Origin: Bradysia coprophila
Taxonomy: Eukaryota; Arthropoda; Insecta; Diptera; Sciaridae
Length of the DNA stretch: 64,000 nt
NCBI RefSeq assembly: GCF_014529535.1
Contig: NC_050736.1
Coordinates: 4,030,001-4,094,000 of the forward strand
Reading direction: 5' to 3'
Part shown: in pieces, positions 25,201 to 34,800 of the stretch
How positions within the stretch are numbered: the stretch's first letter is position 1
How the letters are laid out: each line of letters begins with the position of its first letter
Program-made: the position numbers and the translations under genes
The notes under the pieces: generated by a model
What the model was told of the DNA's origin: nothing
Databases searched by the model: none
What the model saw: the letters and a program-made list of their open reading frames with translations, nothing else

Positions 25201-27568
25201 ATGGATTAAATGGATTTAATGGATTAAATGGATTAAAAGGAAGTGCGTAAACCCTCGAGCGAGACACTTAATTTGCTTTATGCAATTGAAAATCTTTAAA
25301 AAAAAATTGGAAAAAAAAAATAAAAATTAAGAAACTCGACGAGACTTGAACCCGGGACCTCCTTCACAGTAGTCTCTAGTCTTAGCACTGAGCTATTTCT
25401 TTCTTATCGTATCAAGGTTTTTTCTGAAACCGCTGTCAATGATTGTCAAATCCCTTGGGTATTAAAATAACTTTTCTAATCCCGAGGTGTTCTAATCCCT
25501 TCCGGAGTAATCCCAAGAGGACCTAAAATTTTAATCCCATATTTTTATCTGCGTACTGTGGGACGCTGAACCGACACACTGGTTCTCACAAAGTAATGTT
25601 CCCTCGAACGATGTTTAACATCGTTCCTTTAATTAATTTAAGACTTTATTTACAAATTGGACCCAACGTCTTAAAGGTTAATTTTGATCTAGCAAGGACA
25701 GGGAAATGTGTAGTGTGAACAAAATTTAAATAATCCTCTTAAAATAAAACACTAGTTTTAGTGTTGTCGTCGTCGTTGCATTGAAGTTCAAGCCGTTTAT
25801 GCAGAGAAAGTTCACACAAAATTAATCGCCTTTCAACTAGTTTCTCTACGAAGTTCTAACCGAGTTAAAATCAAATATTATTGTAAGGCTTTCCGATTGC
25901 TTATACACCACCGTATACTCTGTACTTTATTCGATAATTATTTTTTTCCTGAACACATCAAAATCTAATTAACAAATTTCGTAAATGAATTATATTACTA
26001 AATATCGTGCAATAACCATTGAAACAACAAAAGAAGAATCGTTCATTGGTAACGACAAATTTATGCGTATTTAAACGTTTTGTTACAATTTATTTTTTAT
26101 ACCCACACAAAATGTGAAATGCCGGATCGTATTCACGTTTACGAAGTGCTTATGTAACATATTTCAGAAAGGGCAAAGGCAATTTTAATCATGTTCATTC
26201 AAGAAACACTTTTGATAAAATTGAAATACACTCCTCCATATTTGATATATCAAAGAGCGTAAATTGTGCCAATTGAATTACTGTATGAATAAAAAAGCCA
26301 TCTCTATATCCGCGCCGTACGCTTTTTGTGCTCTTTGTATAGCTTGCGAGTATATATAAATTGTTTGATATAAGATTACCTTTCCGGATTTTTCCTCATT
26401 TCATTTTTTCGGCATTTATTTCTTTCGGTTTTCTCATTGTTACGACGCACAAATAAACAAAATATATAGAAATCAATTACGTGCACATAATTGAGATTGA
26501 TTGATTGAATTAATTAAAGTGAGGGACGGACATCCAAAATGTTTTTCGTTGAAGTATTCTAACAACTAAAGGGTTTGTTTCCCAAGCAATTTTTCTATAT
26601 ATTTTATCGTTATCATATCTGGTATATGTATTAGAACCAGTTGTTAATCTACCTACATTTTACGAACATGTTAATTATTGTCACAATGAGCCAAATTGCT
26701 AATACGTACATGTACGGTATAATTGTCCCTGACTCGAATATCTACTCCCCGTATCAACCACACTCTAATACAATGCAGAATAATATACATTAATTGGTAC
26801 AATTAAGCTTCGGAAATTACCAATCGTTCAGTAAATAAATATGTATCGTTCAGCTAAGTGATCAGCGTAATCGAATGGGAATATTAAATTTGTATAGGGA
26901 GGTTAGTGATGACTTAGTAGTGCAAAAAAAACCGCTAGTTACAATCAACATTTCGGATGAGTATTACATTACAAACAGTCGTTCTTCAAATTAGTAAAAG
27001 GCTCGGTAAAAGGTTATGCCGTCAGCAATGTACTTACTGGGAGACATGGTAGTTTTGCTGAACATTTACGAACCATGTCATAATTACATAATTTTGATGT
27101 AGAAACAACAGTTTTTCATCTACAAACACGCACAACTTTAATTCATGTATTAACACGTAATACCTTAACCGCCATCATACACAGGCCGGGATTAGAGTTG
27201 TATTATTTAATCAGTAGTTAATGAAATGAAGGCGATGCTATCGATTGAAGTATATCTTGAAAAATGTATATGTAGGCAATTAGGGCTGATATTATAATCG
27301 AAATGTTCTAATTTTCTAATCTTAAGCGAACTACAGACAGTACGGAGTATCGTGATGGCATTGAATGCATTGAGAAAAAAAATTAGATTAAAATCTAGTT
27401 TACTTACCTCATACTTCCACTGCTAGACTCTTCTTCCTCATTCGGTTCAATAAATTGCAATTGGGATCGTTTGTGACGCCACCATAAATAACCTCCAGCT
27501 AACAATAACAGAATGGTTATGATGACACCAACTGTTGCTAGACATCCAATTAAAACAGCACTGACCAT
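10186..27568 (-). CDS. Syt7: Synaptotagmin-7 (nine coding exons)
   Basis: Calcium sensor with an N-terminal membrane anchor and tandem C2 domains; synaptotagmin-7 acts in vesicle and lysosome exocytosis, asynchronous release and membrane repair (family knowledge). Coding exons, in reading order on the minus strand: 27568-27408, 23571-23413, 16754-16670, 14651-14526, 14465-14289, 14229-14149, 11194-11026, 10958-10746, 10286-10186. All join in frame with GT/AG borders and give 1272 nt, 423 aa, close to other Syt7 proteins. The start ATG lies 4 nt after an acceptor, so at least one 5' non-coding exon must lie further right and was not found. The least certain border is the 5' edge of exon 4: acceptor at 14652, or a few codons earlier. 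Introns range from 59 bp to 6.7 kb and carry most of the local transposons. The C2 sequences match insect Syt7 rather than Syt1 or Syt4. Confidence 0.93.
10746..11194 (-). CDS. Syt7: Syt7 C2B domain exons 7 and 8
   Basis: Exon 7 (11194-11026) starts [16 protein letters not shown] and enters C2B with [13 protein letters not shown] and AKDINGKS. A 67-bp intron follows. Exon 8 (10958-10746) continues [31 protein letters not shown] and [16 protein letters not shown]. Calcium-loop acidic residues are visible: the D pair in [12 protein letters not shown] and the two D in VMDFDN. The last loop residue is E rather than the D of mammalian Syt7 (from memory of the family). Confidence 0.95.
11565..13815. 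mobile_element. Non-autonomous hAT-type DNA transposon in a Syt7 intron
   Basis: This 2251-bp element sits in the 2.95-kb Syt7 intron between exons 6 and 7. Its termini are CAGGTACTATTTTAGGG on the left and, read outward from the right, CAGGGACTATTTTAGGG. It is flanked by a perfect 8-bp duplication TTTTGAAA (11557-11564 and 13816-13823). An 8-bp duplication with CAGGG-like ends is diagnostic of the hAT superfamily. Both subterminal regions (about 11587-11705 and 13688-13800) are arrays of ATTTTCC-like units in the same orientation. I see no transposase frame, so it is non-autonomous. A foldback element sits inside it. Confidence 0.85.
12214..12541. mobile_element. Foldback element nested inside the hAT element
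   Basis: The two halves are inverted copies: left TTTTGCTAACATGTGCCTAA then TTTTGCGCAATAGATGT, right ACATCTATTGC, GCGCAAAATTTCCATTTAGG and CACATGTCAGCAAAAT. An inner pair, GCACTGTAGC and TACAGTGCATAAAATCTTGT, makes the palindrome nearly full length. A CGAGGCGAAGCCGAG-like motif occurs in both arms. No coding capacity. Confidence 0.75.
14149..14651 (-). CDS. Syt7: Syt7 C2A domain exons 4 to 6
   Basis: Exon 4 (14651-14526) reads [20 protein letters not shown], then [20 protein letters not shown]. Exon 5 (14465-14289) starts [19 protein letters not shown] and holds [15 protein letters not shown]. Exon 6 (14229-14149) is [20 protein letters not shown] then VFLPLCQ. Calcium-binding aspartates are present in AKDLSGTSD and in [11 protein letters not shown], so C2A should bind calcium. 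The two inner introns are only 60 and 59 bp. All junctions are phase 0. Confidence 0.95.
14652..16669. other. Syt7 intron 3, no other gene
   Basis: This 2-kb intron holds one MITE (16157-16308) and no other coding or RNA feature that I can support. Several short frames overlap the Syt7 exon to its right in other frames and are not genes. Confidence 0.6.
16157..16308. mobile_element. 152-bp MITE with CAACGCAC ends
   Basis: Terminal inverted repeats CAACGCACTTCAAGC (left) and CAACGCACCTCAAGC (right, read outward) enclose 152 bp. It is flanked by the direct repeat ATACAGC at 16150-16156 and 16309-16315. A half copy of the same family is at 40101-40144. No coding capacity; superfamily not assigned. 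Confidence 0.8.
16670..16754 (-). CDS. Syt7: Syt7 linker exon 3
   Basis: An 85-bp exon reading [19 protein letters not shown] then TGGNTKDRT, rich in Ser, Thr and Gly. It links the membrane-proximal segment to C2A. The acceptor is TTTACAG and the donor GTAAGT. It enters in phase 2 and leaves in phase 0, matching exons 2 and 4. In vertebrate Syt7 this linker is a site of alternative splicing (established for the family); whether it is here cannot be seen. Confidence 0.85.
16755..23412. other. Syt7 intron 2, no other gene
   Basis: A 6.7-kb intron. No additional gene, tRNA or well-bounded mobile element is evident, apart from a possible decayed element around 21380-21490 carrying a CGCGGCGTAGCCGAG block like those in other foldback elements of the window. 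A 146-codon minus frame near 20.3 kb shows no domain and is treated as chance. Confidence 0.55.
23413..23571 (-). CDS. Syt7: Syt7 linker exon 2
   Basis: A 159-bp exon reading [20 protein letters not shown], then [11 protein letters not shown] and [13 protein letters not shown]. It is Gln- and Pro-rich and lies between the membrane anchor and C2A. It is phase 2 at both ends, with acceptor CTAATTTCAG and donor GTAAGT. The MKINGFL-like block supports a real linker exon rather than chance. Confidence 0.88.
24283..24352 (-). repeat. tRNA-like sequence, possible SINE head
   Basis: Read on the minus strand it has an A-box-like AGCGCAGCGTGTTAACCGAG and, about 30 nt on, a B-box-like GAGTTCGAACTC, in the order and spacing of a tRNA-type RNA polymerase III promoter. 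The arms do not form a full cloverleaf by eye, so this is more likely a SINE or relic than a working tRNA gene. Confidence 0.4.
25094..25238 (+). repeat. 9-bp minisatellite (ATGGATTWA)
   Basis: About sixteen units alternate ATGGATTTA and ATGGATTAA, giving an 18-bp higher-order period. Small patches of the same unit occur at 24765-24802 and about 24928-24950, all inside the same inverted-end element. A minus-strand frame reads as an NPFNPLNP repeat, which is a by-product of the array. Confidence 0.9.
25331..25404 (-). repeat. tRNA-like relic (SINE-type polymerase III promoter)
   Basis: On the minus strand an A-box-like TAGCTCAGTGCTAAGAC is followed by GGTCCCGGGTTCAAGTCTCG, whose GGTTCAAGTC is a near-consensus B box. 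The T-arm and acceptor do not pair properly by eye, so a functional tRNA is unlikely. It lies directly beside the 9-bp minisatellite. Confidence 0.5.
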
Positions 27569-27572
27569 TATT
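27408..27572 (-). CDS. Syt7: Syt7 first coding exon (membrane anchor)
   Basis: After the acceptor CTTTACAG the exon reads AATA then ATG (27568). The protein starts [20 protein letters not shown] and [14 protein letters not shown]: one transmembrane helix at about residues 3-27 followed by basic residues, then [19 protein letters not shown]. There is no signal peptide, as usual for synaptotagmins. The donor is GTAAGT in phase 2. The ATG follows the acceptor directly, so the transcript must begin in a non-coding exon further right. Confidence 0.9.
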
Positions 27573-30500
27573 CTGTAAAGAAAAGTTTAAGAAAAGCTGT
27601 TACACACAGTGTGACGTAAAGCTGATAACATTATTTTTAAATGCGGGGTGTACATTGATGAGATTGCAAAACTTAAAGGGGGATTGATTTTGTTCACAGT
27701 GTGAGCAGAGTCAGCAAAGTGTAGTTCTTTTTAACGATATTGATTTCAGTAGAAATAATCATTTCAATTTCCATGAAGTAAGTTAATTTTCCGTGAAATG
27801 GTTTAATTGAAAAGGAAAAACTGTGTTTCTATGTTAATTTTATTGATGAACGAATGAAACGAGGTAAACTGTACATTAGGTTATTCCATCTCATTTCTCT
27901 CCATAATTTGTATATCCATCAAGAACGTTGAGCAATAATATTCGAGCCGCTAGCTTAACTTGAGATCTATAGATTTGCTCAAAAATATTTCGGATGAGTC
28001 ACGAATTGAAAACTAATTGAAAAATCTTCCAATTCTGTGAATTTTATCCAATTTTATACTCGATTACGTATATATATATATACGTGCTGTATATATACGT
28101 AGCAAACATAGAACTGAAGTAATTGCCCTATTACTTCTCTTAGTCTCATGACACGCTTATACAGCTACTTCTTCTACTATATCCACATCTAAAATTAGAG
28201 CAGAAATCGTTCCATGTTTTTGTTGCAACAAATTTCAAACTATTGATTTTGGTCTAAATTTTTCACAAGAACGAACCTGGCCGAGCTCAATTTCGAAAAA
28301 TCATTAGCCATTCAATTTACAACAAATTACCGGAATGGAATAATAGTTCTGTTGAAGTAAATTCTACAATAAAAAAAATCATTCAATCATCGTATATTCT
28401 CGGCATATATTCCAATGCTCCAATACAATGGTGAATGCATTTTATTTTCTAGTTTACCAGCAAAATGGAAAACGAAGCTCTAGCTATTGAAAACCGTCTG
28501 TAATGCAATTCGAACACAAAAGGACCAAAACATTTGTTCTTTTCGACGTTGTTTTTGTATTTTCAATTGAGAAGAAAAGGCTGGTGCTGACGGCTAAAAT
28601 GAGTTTTACATTTTATTTTACATTTCTTGCTACTTTACAGGCAAGTCAGCCACTTTTAGTTTTCGGCATTTCACTGAAGTCATGGTAAGTCAGTCTGTAT
28701 TACTAAATGCCACTTTATATATAACATCATACAATGTATGGAAGAAGGGAGAACAACCAGAGCGATTATGTAATAAGATGATAGAATCATATCGTAAAAC
28801 AACTTTTTTTTTACTCGGATTAATGTTCTTCATCGATTAAATATGACTTACACAGTATAGGCTCGCAGAAAATTCCGTGGGCGGAACGCAAATTCTTATA
28901 ATCTCCTTTAACGTCTCTAACTCAATAAATGGTTCTTCAAATTTATCAAATTTAATTTAAACTTACATTTCAGTCAGCAGCAGCAGCAACAACAACGGAA
29001 TGGATTGTGTATAAAATTTGAACTAACATGATGAAGATGAAAATCGATTAAAATTGAAATATTTTTCTCAGTCTTCTTTACTTCCTGAATGTAACATTAA
29101 ATTCGTAAAGCTCTTTATATTCATTTATCATTTATTTCCAATAAAAAACGGAAATCATCGCAAAACAGTTTAACCCAAACCATAAAAATATTAAAAGGTC
29201 ATTTATCAAGCTTTTTTATGCTGCTTTTTTTTGTGTTATATAGCAGTACAAAATATACCATAACGTCTGTCGATACATAAAATGACTCTTAAATGCGAGT
29301 GCTACATAATATGACTTTCTCTTTAAGATAACAGAACGAATGATGCCTCAAGGCAAATTAGAATTGCTTGAGTTAATGGACATGATCGACACAAATAGCA
29401 AAAAAACAATGTCTGGGGTGAATTGGATTCAAGTCGTTCATTAGTGGAACGCAAAAGCAAAATTGTTATTTAAAAAGCTTAACATAGATTTGTTATTTAT
29501 GTGTGACCGGCATAATAGTGTTTCATCACTTAATTTACTACACAGACGATGGAATAGGTAATTATACGCATCCCTCGGTGGGGTATTATTTTATGTAAAA
29601 TAGGTAAAGTTTTAGAATGTATAAACGAATTGTAATTGACAGTCGTATAGTTTATTCAGCATACATTAACATACATTACGTAGAAAAGGGATATCTAATA
29701 AATCGTAGGAAATACTTTATAAATTCCAAGATTGTTTGCGTTCGAGATTTATAAAATAGTTATTGCGATAACCGAAGCGTCAAATGAGACAAGATGGAAT
29801 TTGTGTTTTTTTACCTTCCGTTTTTTAATCCCATGTCTGCCGGCAAGATGTAATTTATTCGCTGCAAACGATCTCCCTCACCGTTAATACGAAAAAGTCA
29901 CTTCAAAAAAAAATTTCTGTGCAGTCAGCTTATTTACAAAAAATTTGGTTTCTTCCAACCAGAATTAATTAACAAAAAATATGAAATTTCCTTCTGGATT
30001 GCGGCTACATTTCATTTTTCCATTAAGGATCGCAAGTATATATGAGACCTAAATATTACTTAGTTCATATAGTGTGACGATGTTATCTGTGTATACCACT
30101 AATGCTGGCATCTCGAAATGAAAAACATTTCTCGAATTTTTATGAAGAGTGGTGATGGGTATACATAGGGCGTTACAACTTTATAGCATGTAAGGGAAAC
30201 GATTAGCTCTTTATTATATAGAGTGTTTCCATCTATGGAAGACGTTACTCTATTAACAGCGACGGAAACAAATTAAGCATGATTTTCCTGAAAGTAATTG
30301 TTATTGAAAGAATCAAGTCTTTATATCGTCGACATGTAAGTTCAGTCACAAAGCCGACAATATTAACTGGAGACATTGATGTTGTCATAGAGAATTAATC
30401 ATTGCCTTGCTAATTAATCAAAAGACTTAATTTACTATCACTTCTTAATAATTCCTGGTAAGAGACAAGCGAAACGGGTATATATTTAGAGCAAAAGTTC

Positions 30501-31710
30501 GACGTTGCCTTGAAACGTGTACTAATTCTATGTCCTTAATATTACATTAAACAGCATTACAAATTCATAGCAGCACCAGTCCAAATAAAAAAAAAACGAA
30601 GAATAATCGCCGAAAATAACATTCAAGACAGACTGGAATGTGATTATTGTCGTTGAGTGAAGATGTTGGTACGTTTATATTACATCATGTGACGCTGAGA
30701 TAAATAAGAAATAAACGTATTATATGGACGCATTTATTTTTATGGAATTACTGAATTAAGTCAAGACAAATGGATCAAATATATTTATACGTATACCTAT
30801 ACATACTGTATACTCGAACTCTTTTTTCTTTCTACAAACTAAATAAAATACAAAAATCCGAAAATCTCATATTTTTGTAGAAGATAGAAAAAAACATATA
30901 TAGGAAAGCGTCGAAGGAAACTGTATGGGCATGATAAATAATGAGCTGTCCTAATTGAATACGTTATCATTGATGAAGCGGAAAATAAATGAGAAAAAAT
31001 TGAAAAGCATAAGAAATCGTGAATACAACAATAATGGCTATTATAGTTTCATCCATACTAATGTACGGTAATAATCTTTTTTATGCGATGGGAATTGAAC
31101 AGAAAAGCATAAAGGAATGGAAAAGTCGTAAAATATTTAAATATTGTTCTGTACATTGCATACGAATTCGTCCCAAGAAAACTCCACCTCCATAAAATTA
31201 CCATAAGTCGATAGAACGTTTTTCGCATGGTGTACGGGAGATGGTAGGGAGCGTCGGAAAATCTATACTGACCGAAAGTTTTGCCATTTATTGTATAACA
31301 TTTGGACTGTTATCGTTCGAAGATATATTTGTTGTCGTGTTCACAGTAATATCTCTATAATGGCTTTCAAAGGAATATGTATACAAGGATTGCAACAATG
31401 CAGTGAATATTCTCGGTATAGAATGTAAAATAAATCGAATAAAGCAGTGGATAACTAAAGTATGGGATCAATTTTCAGATAAATATTTTATAGAGTCATT
31501 CCATGCCAGCTCAACTGTCCCACCCGTAGCATCCGGAATCAGATATGGATGGAAATAAAATATTTTATGATTTATGACTACAGATTCGAGTTTATTTGAC
31601 TCTACAGCTACACAGTAAAAAAATCGTACAGGTCGGACATTTGCATGGAATGACATTTTATTGCTGCTTTGCAGAATGTTTATTCAAGCTTATATTGCTC
31701 TATAACATTA

Positions 31711-31866
31711 AAATCTGCTACTTCTTTTGTTTAAATACCTATCTTTTAGTTATGGATGCACAAATCTTGTACATCTTTAGTTTTACCGCACATTTCACAC
31801 GTTAAAAGAGAAAATTAACCTCAACTCACAGTTTACATTTGTCGTCGTTTTCGATAACAGAGCATT
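31711..31866 (+). repeat. Dispersed repeat family A, copy 4
   Basis: It starts AAATCTGCTACTTCTTTTG and ends TTGTCGTCGTTTTCGATAACA, the two diagnostic blocks of the family, 140 nt apart. Confidence 0.5.
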
Positions 31867-34800
31867 GAGTTAATAGAACAATCATAAAAGTTTCCTTTAA
31901 ACTTTAGATGAAATGAACAATCACAAGAGAAACGTTCCGACAAATGTTGCGAAAATTTCTGATACCACTGCACAGAGTGTCCATAGGTCCTACAACCTAC
32001 ATGTTTTCAAAGATTCAATGTCAGTGGATTTAGGGAAGATCCACAAATCAAGTCCAGTAGAGGGGAGGAGGTTTTTCTCAAAAAGAGGACAAAAGCTAAC
32101 TGGGGCGAAAAATCGTGAAAAACACCTGTCGCTGGATACATGGATTTGGGATGGAATAGTGCATTAGTTTATTATGTATTTCTATATTACGGGTGTTCGA
32201 AATATATCTTAACTGGAAACTTTGAATTTTTATTTTAATTGTACAGGCATAGCACCATACTTGGAATCCCTAGGTCGAAATCGATTAAAGTATTGCCTTG
32301 TAAAATAGAACTTTGTTTTCTATGGAATTGATACAACTGCATAAGTATACACACCATTCACAGTAGAAGAATATAAATTTGAATTTCGCATTCCTCATTT
32401 GCAGTTCATCGCTATAAACTTTCTTCGTCGAGTTGAAATAGGTGTTTAAGTTAGCTGAAATTATGATAGTAATTTCATAAAAGAAATCACAGCGTTTACC
32501 TACCTCCAGAGTAAATTTTATTTCTTTTTTATACCTAGAAAGAAAGCGTTCAAACGTTGTTGAAACATGTACAGCTAATTGTTATGTACATTCTCGGTAA
32601 AATTGTTTGCTTTCTCATATTTAGAGAGGACTTTAGCAAGTAAAATAAATAAAAAATGTTATCCCTTTTTTACGTACGCTATTAAAACGGTAATTAAGCT
32701 CTTGTTTATCGTGTAAAATTAGAAAGAACTGAAAGAAGTTACAAAAAATAAAATTGGATGACAAGTTTATTGTACTATGTGAGACTATGTAGCTTTACCA
32801 CATAAACTAGACGATCCATTTGTTATTATATACACTCAAAATGAAATATGTTCCAGAAGAATTCGATAAAATTTCACATGAAGTTTACAAAGATATCAAA
32901 TAATAAACTTAGGATAAAGGAAATACCATTGAAGAGGTAGTGCCCTATAACCGTGTTACGAGTATTCAACCACGAAAATTGTTTGCTCACAAATGCATCG
33001 ACGCTATACTATAGAGCCAGTAATTCAATTGTTGTAATGTTGCACTACTGTATTGTTCCATGATGATATAAATGCTAGCGTACTTTAAAATGCTTGTAAA
33101 CCTTGAATTCATTTTGCTATTTCGTTTAGTATTAAAAAAAAAATCCCAAAATGTAACTTCATGCTATAGGTCATGCTACTACCAGTTTATATTGTTATCG
33201 TGCGATATTGTTCTACAGCAAAGAAATTAGTGTGGAATATTGCATGAAACTATGTGACTTGCTGTTAAATTTTCTCTATATACATAACAGTACCTAACAC
33301 AGATGTTTTTTAAAACGTACATATAATGCTGGCTCATCAAGGCCATTTCGTTTTTTGACATGGAGAAGAAATTAATTGCTCAACAGAATGTTGAAAAACA
33401 CAGAATCTGGGATCGCATGGGACCCATTCCAAAAAATATCGAAGAATTAAACAAAACATCTAAACCAAATTTCCGGCATTCGGAACAGTGCCGAAAGGCG
33501 TTTAATGTGTCCTTGGAGCGTAATATGTCATTTTCAAAGTGTAGTCGGAAGATCGAAAGTAGACACAAAGGAAAATAAATTTTTTTCCGGATTCGATCCT
33601 CAACATAACAATTGAGTGTTGGTGAAGCGGTGTATTAAAAATGATTATATGACTCTGTGTGACGTAATAGAAGTTATTATGGAACAGAAAACCGACGCAG
33701 ACATAAAGTTGCCGTTTCAGTACCATAAACCTCACCTTCGGAAAAATTGTTATCCACATGGAAATAAAAAAGGACACAAAATGCTCGTTTTAATGCTCAA
33801 TTTAAATGTTGTTTGTAGCTGTATCAACTATATACCTATAGATTTTGACATGGAACTGAATCTATTTCGTCCTAAATGCGGAGAATAAAATATATTTTCT
33901 TGAAATCATTGGCATCCCAGTAAAGTTCTACAATAACACCGTAAACACAGCATATATTTACGACAATTTAGTTTTTGGGAGTTGGGTGCTTCACCGAACG
34001 GGAAAGGTATACACATACTACACACACGTTGTTGTTGTTGTCAACTTCCATTGTATATGAAGTGGAAAACATTTTTCCTTTTTTTATATGAAATCCGGAA
34101 AAGCTTTTGAATTATTTATTTGTGTATTAAGTTTTGTATTTAAATTATTTATGGGATTTTCGTCGTAATTTTCGTTTCTTTTTTTTTGATATGGAAACTT
34201 TAGATAATTCGCTGAGTCATGGTCTGATTATAACTGTGTATAACGCTCAAAATACCTTTCAGATTTTATTGTCGGTTATAAAAATATAAGTACATCATTG
34301 GCACCGTACACGGCGGACGTCCAATTTCCGCAATAAAATTTTGATTGAACTTTTTTTTTTCTGACAAAATATTTAAAGCTCATAATATTTATATGTCTTG
34401 AAGAAAAGATGTCCCACAGCAATCTGGTTACAACTCCCACACACAGTACGCAACACTTAAATAAGAAACTGGAGAATGTGTAAGGTACGACGCTCTTTCA
34501 TAAAGTATTGATTTTTCAATCAGAAAACGAGCAATATTTACTTTGGCATTATCCGTTAACGTTATCATTTTGGCTTTTGGTAATATTGTCCTGAAATTCT
34601 CCATTCATTTTAATGACAACGTTTACACGCATTTTTTTCGTCAAATTTATGAGACGAGATAGTGCGAAATGACTTTATTCGTTCGAACAGGTAATATCTT
34701 ATTTTTTTCATCTCAAAACCAGCCCACATATAAATTTATGAGTCAATGATTCAACAGAGGAAAAAAGAAGAGAATTACAACGACTGTGCAATAAATTCAT

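Larger units (their letters stand above)
24416..25554. mobile_element. 1.1-kb composite repeat with inverted ends in Syt7 intron 1
   Basis: The inverted ends are ACACAGATAAAAATATGG (24416-24433) and, read outward from the right, ACGCAGATAAAAATATGG (25537-25554). Further in, both sides have GGGATTA-type blocks. Between them lie a 9-bp minisatellite, two smaller patches of the same unit and a tRNA-like segment. I could not define a target duplication. The element class is unknown. Confidence 0.5.

Noticed and set aside
25067..25267. NPFNPLNP repeat protein on the minus strand
   Set aside because: Purely the translation of the 9-bp minisatellite.
31913..32167. 84-codon ATG frame, hydrophilic
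   Set aside because: No homology recognised, alone in gene-poor DNA, no splice context; kept only as a weak candidate.
33360..33578. 72-codon ATG frame, basic
   Set aside because: Same reasons as 31913; nothing marks it as a gene beyond the frame itself.
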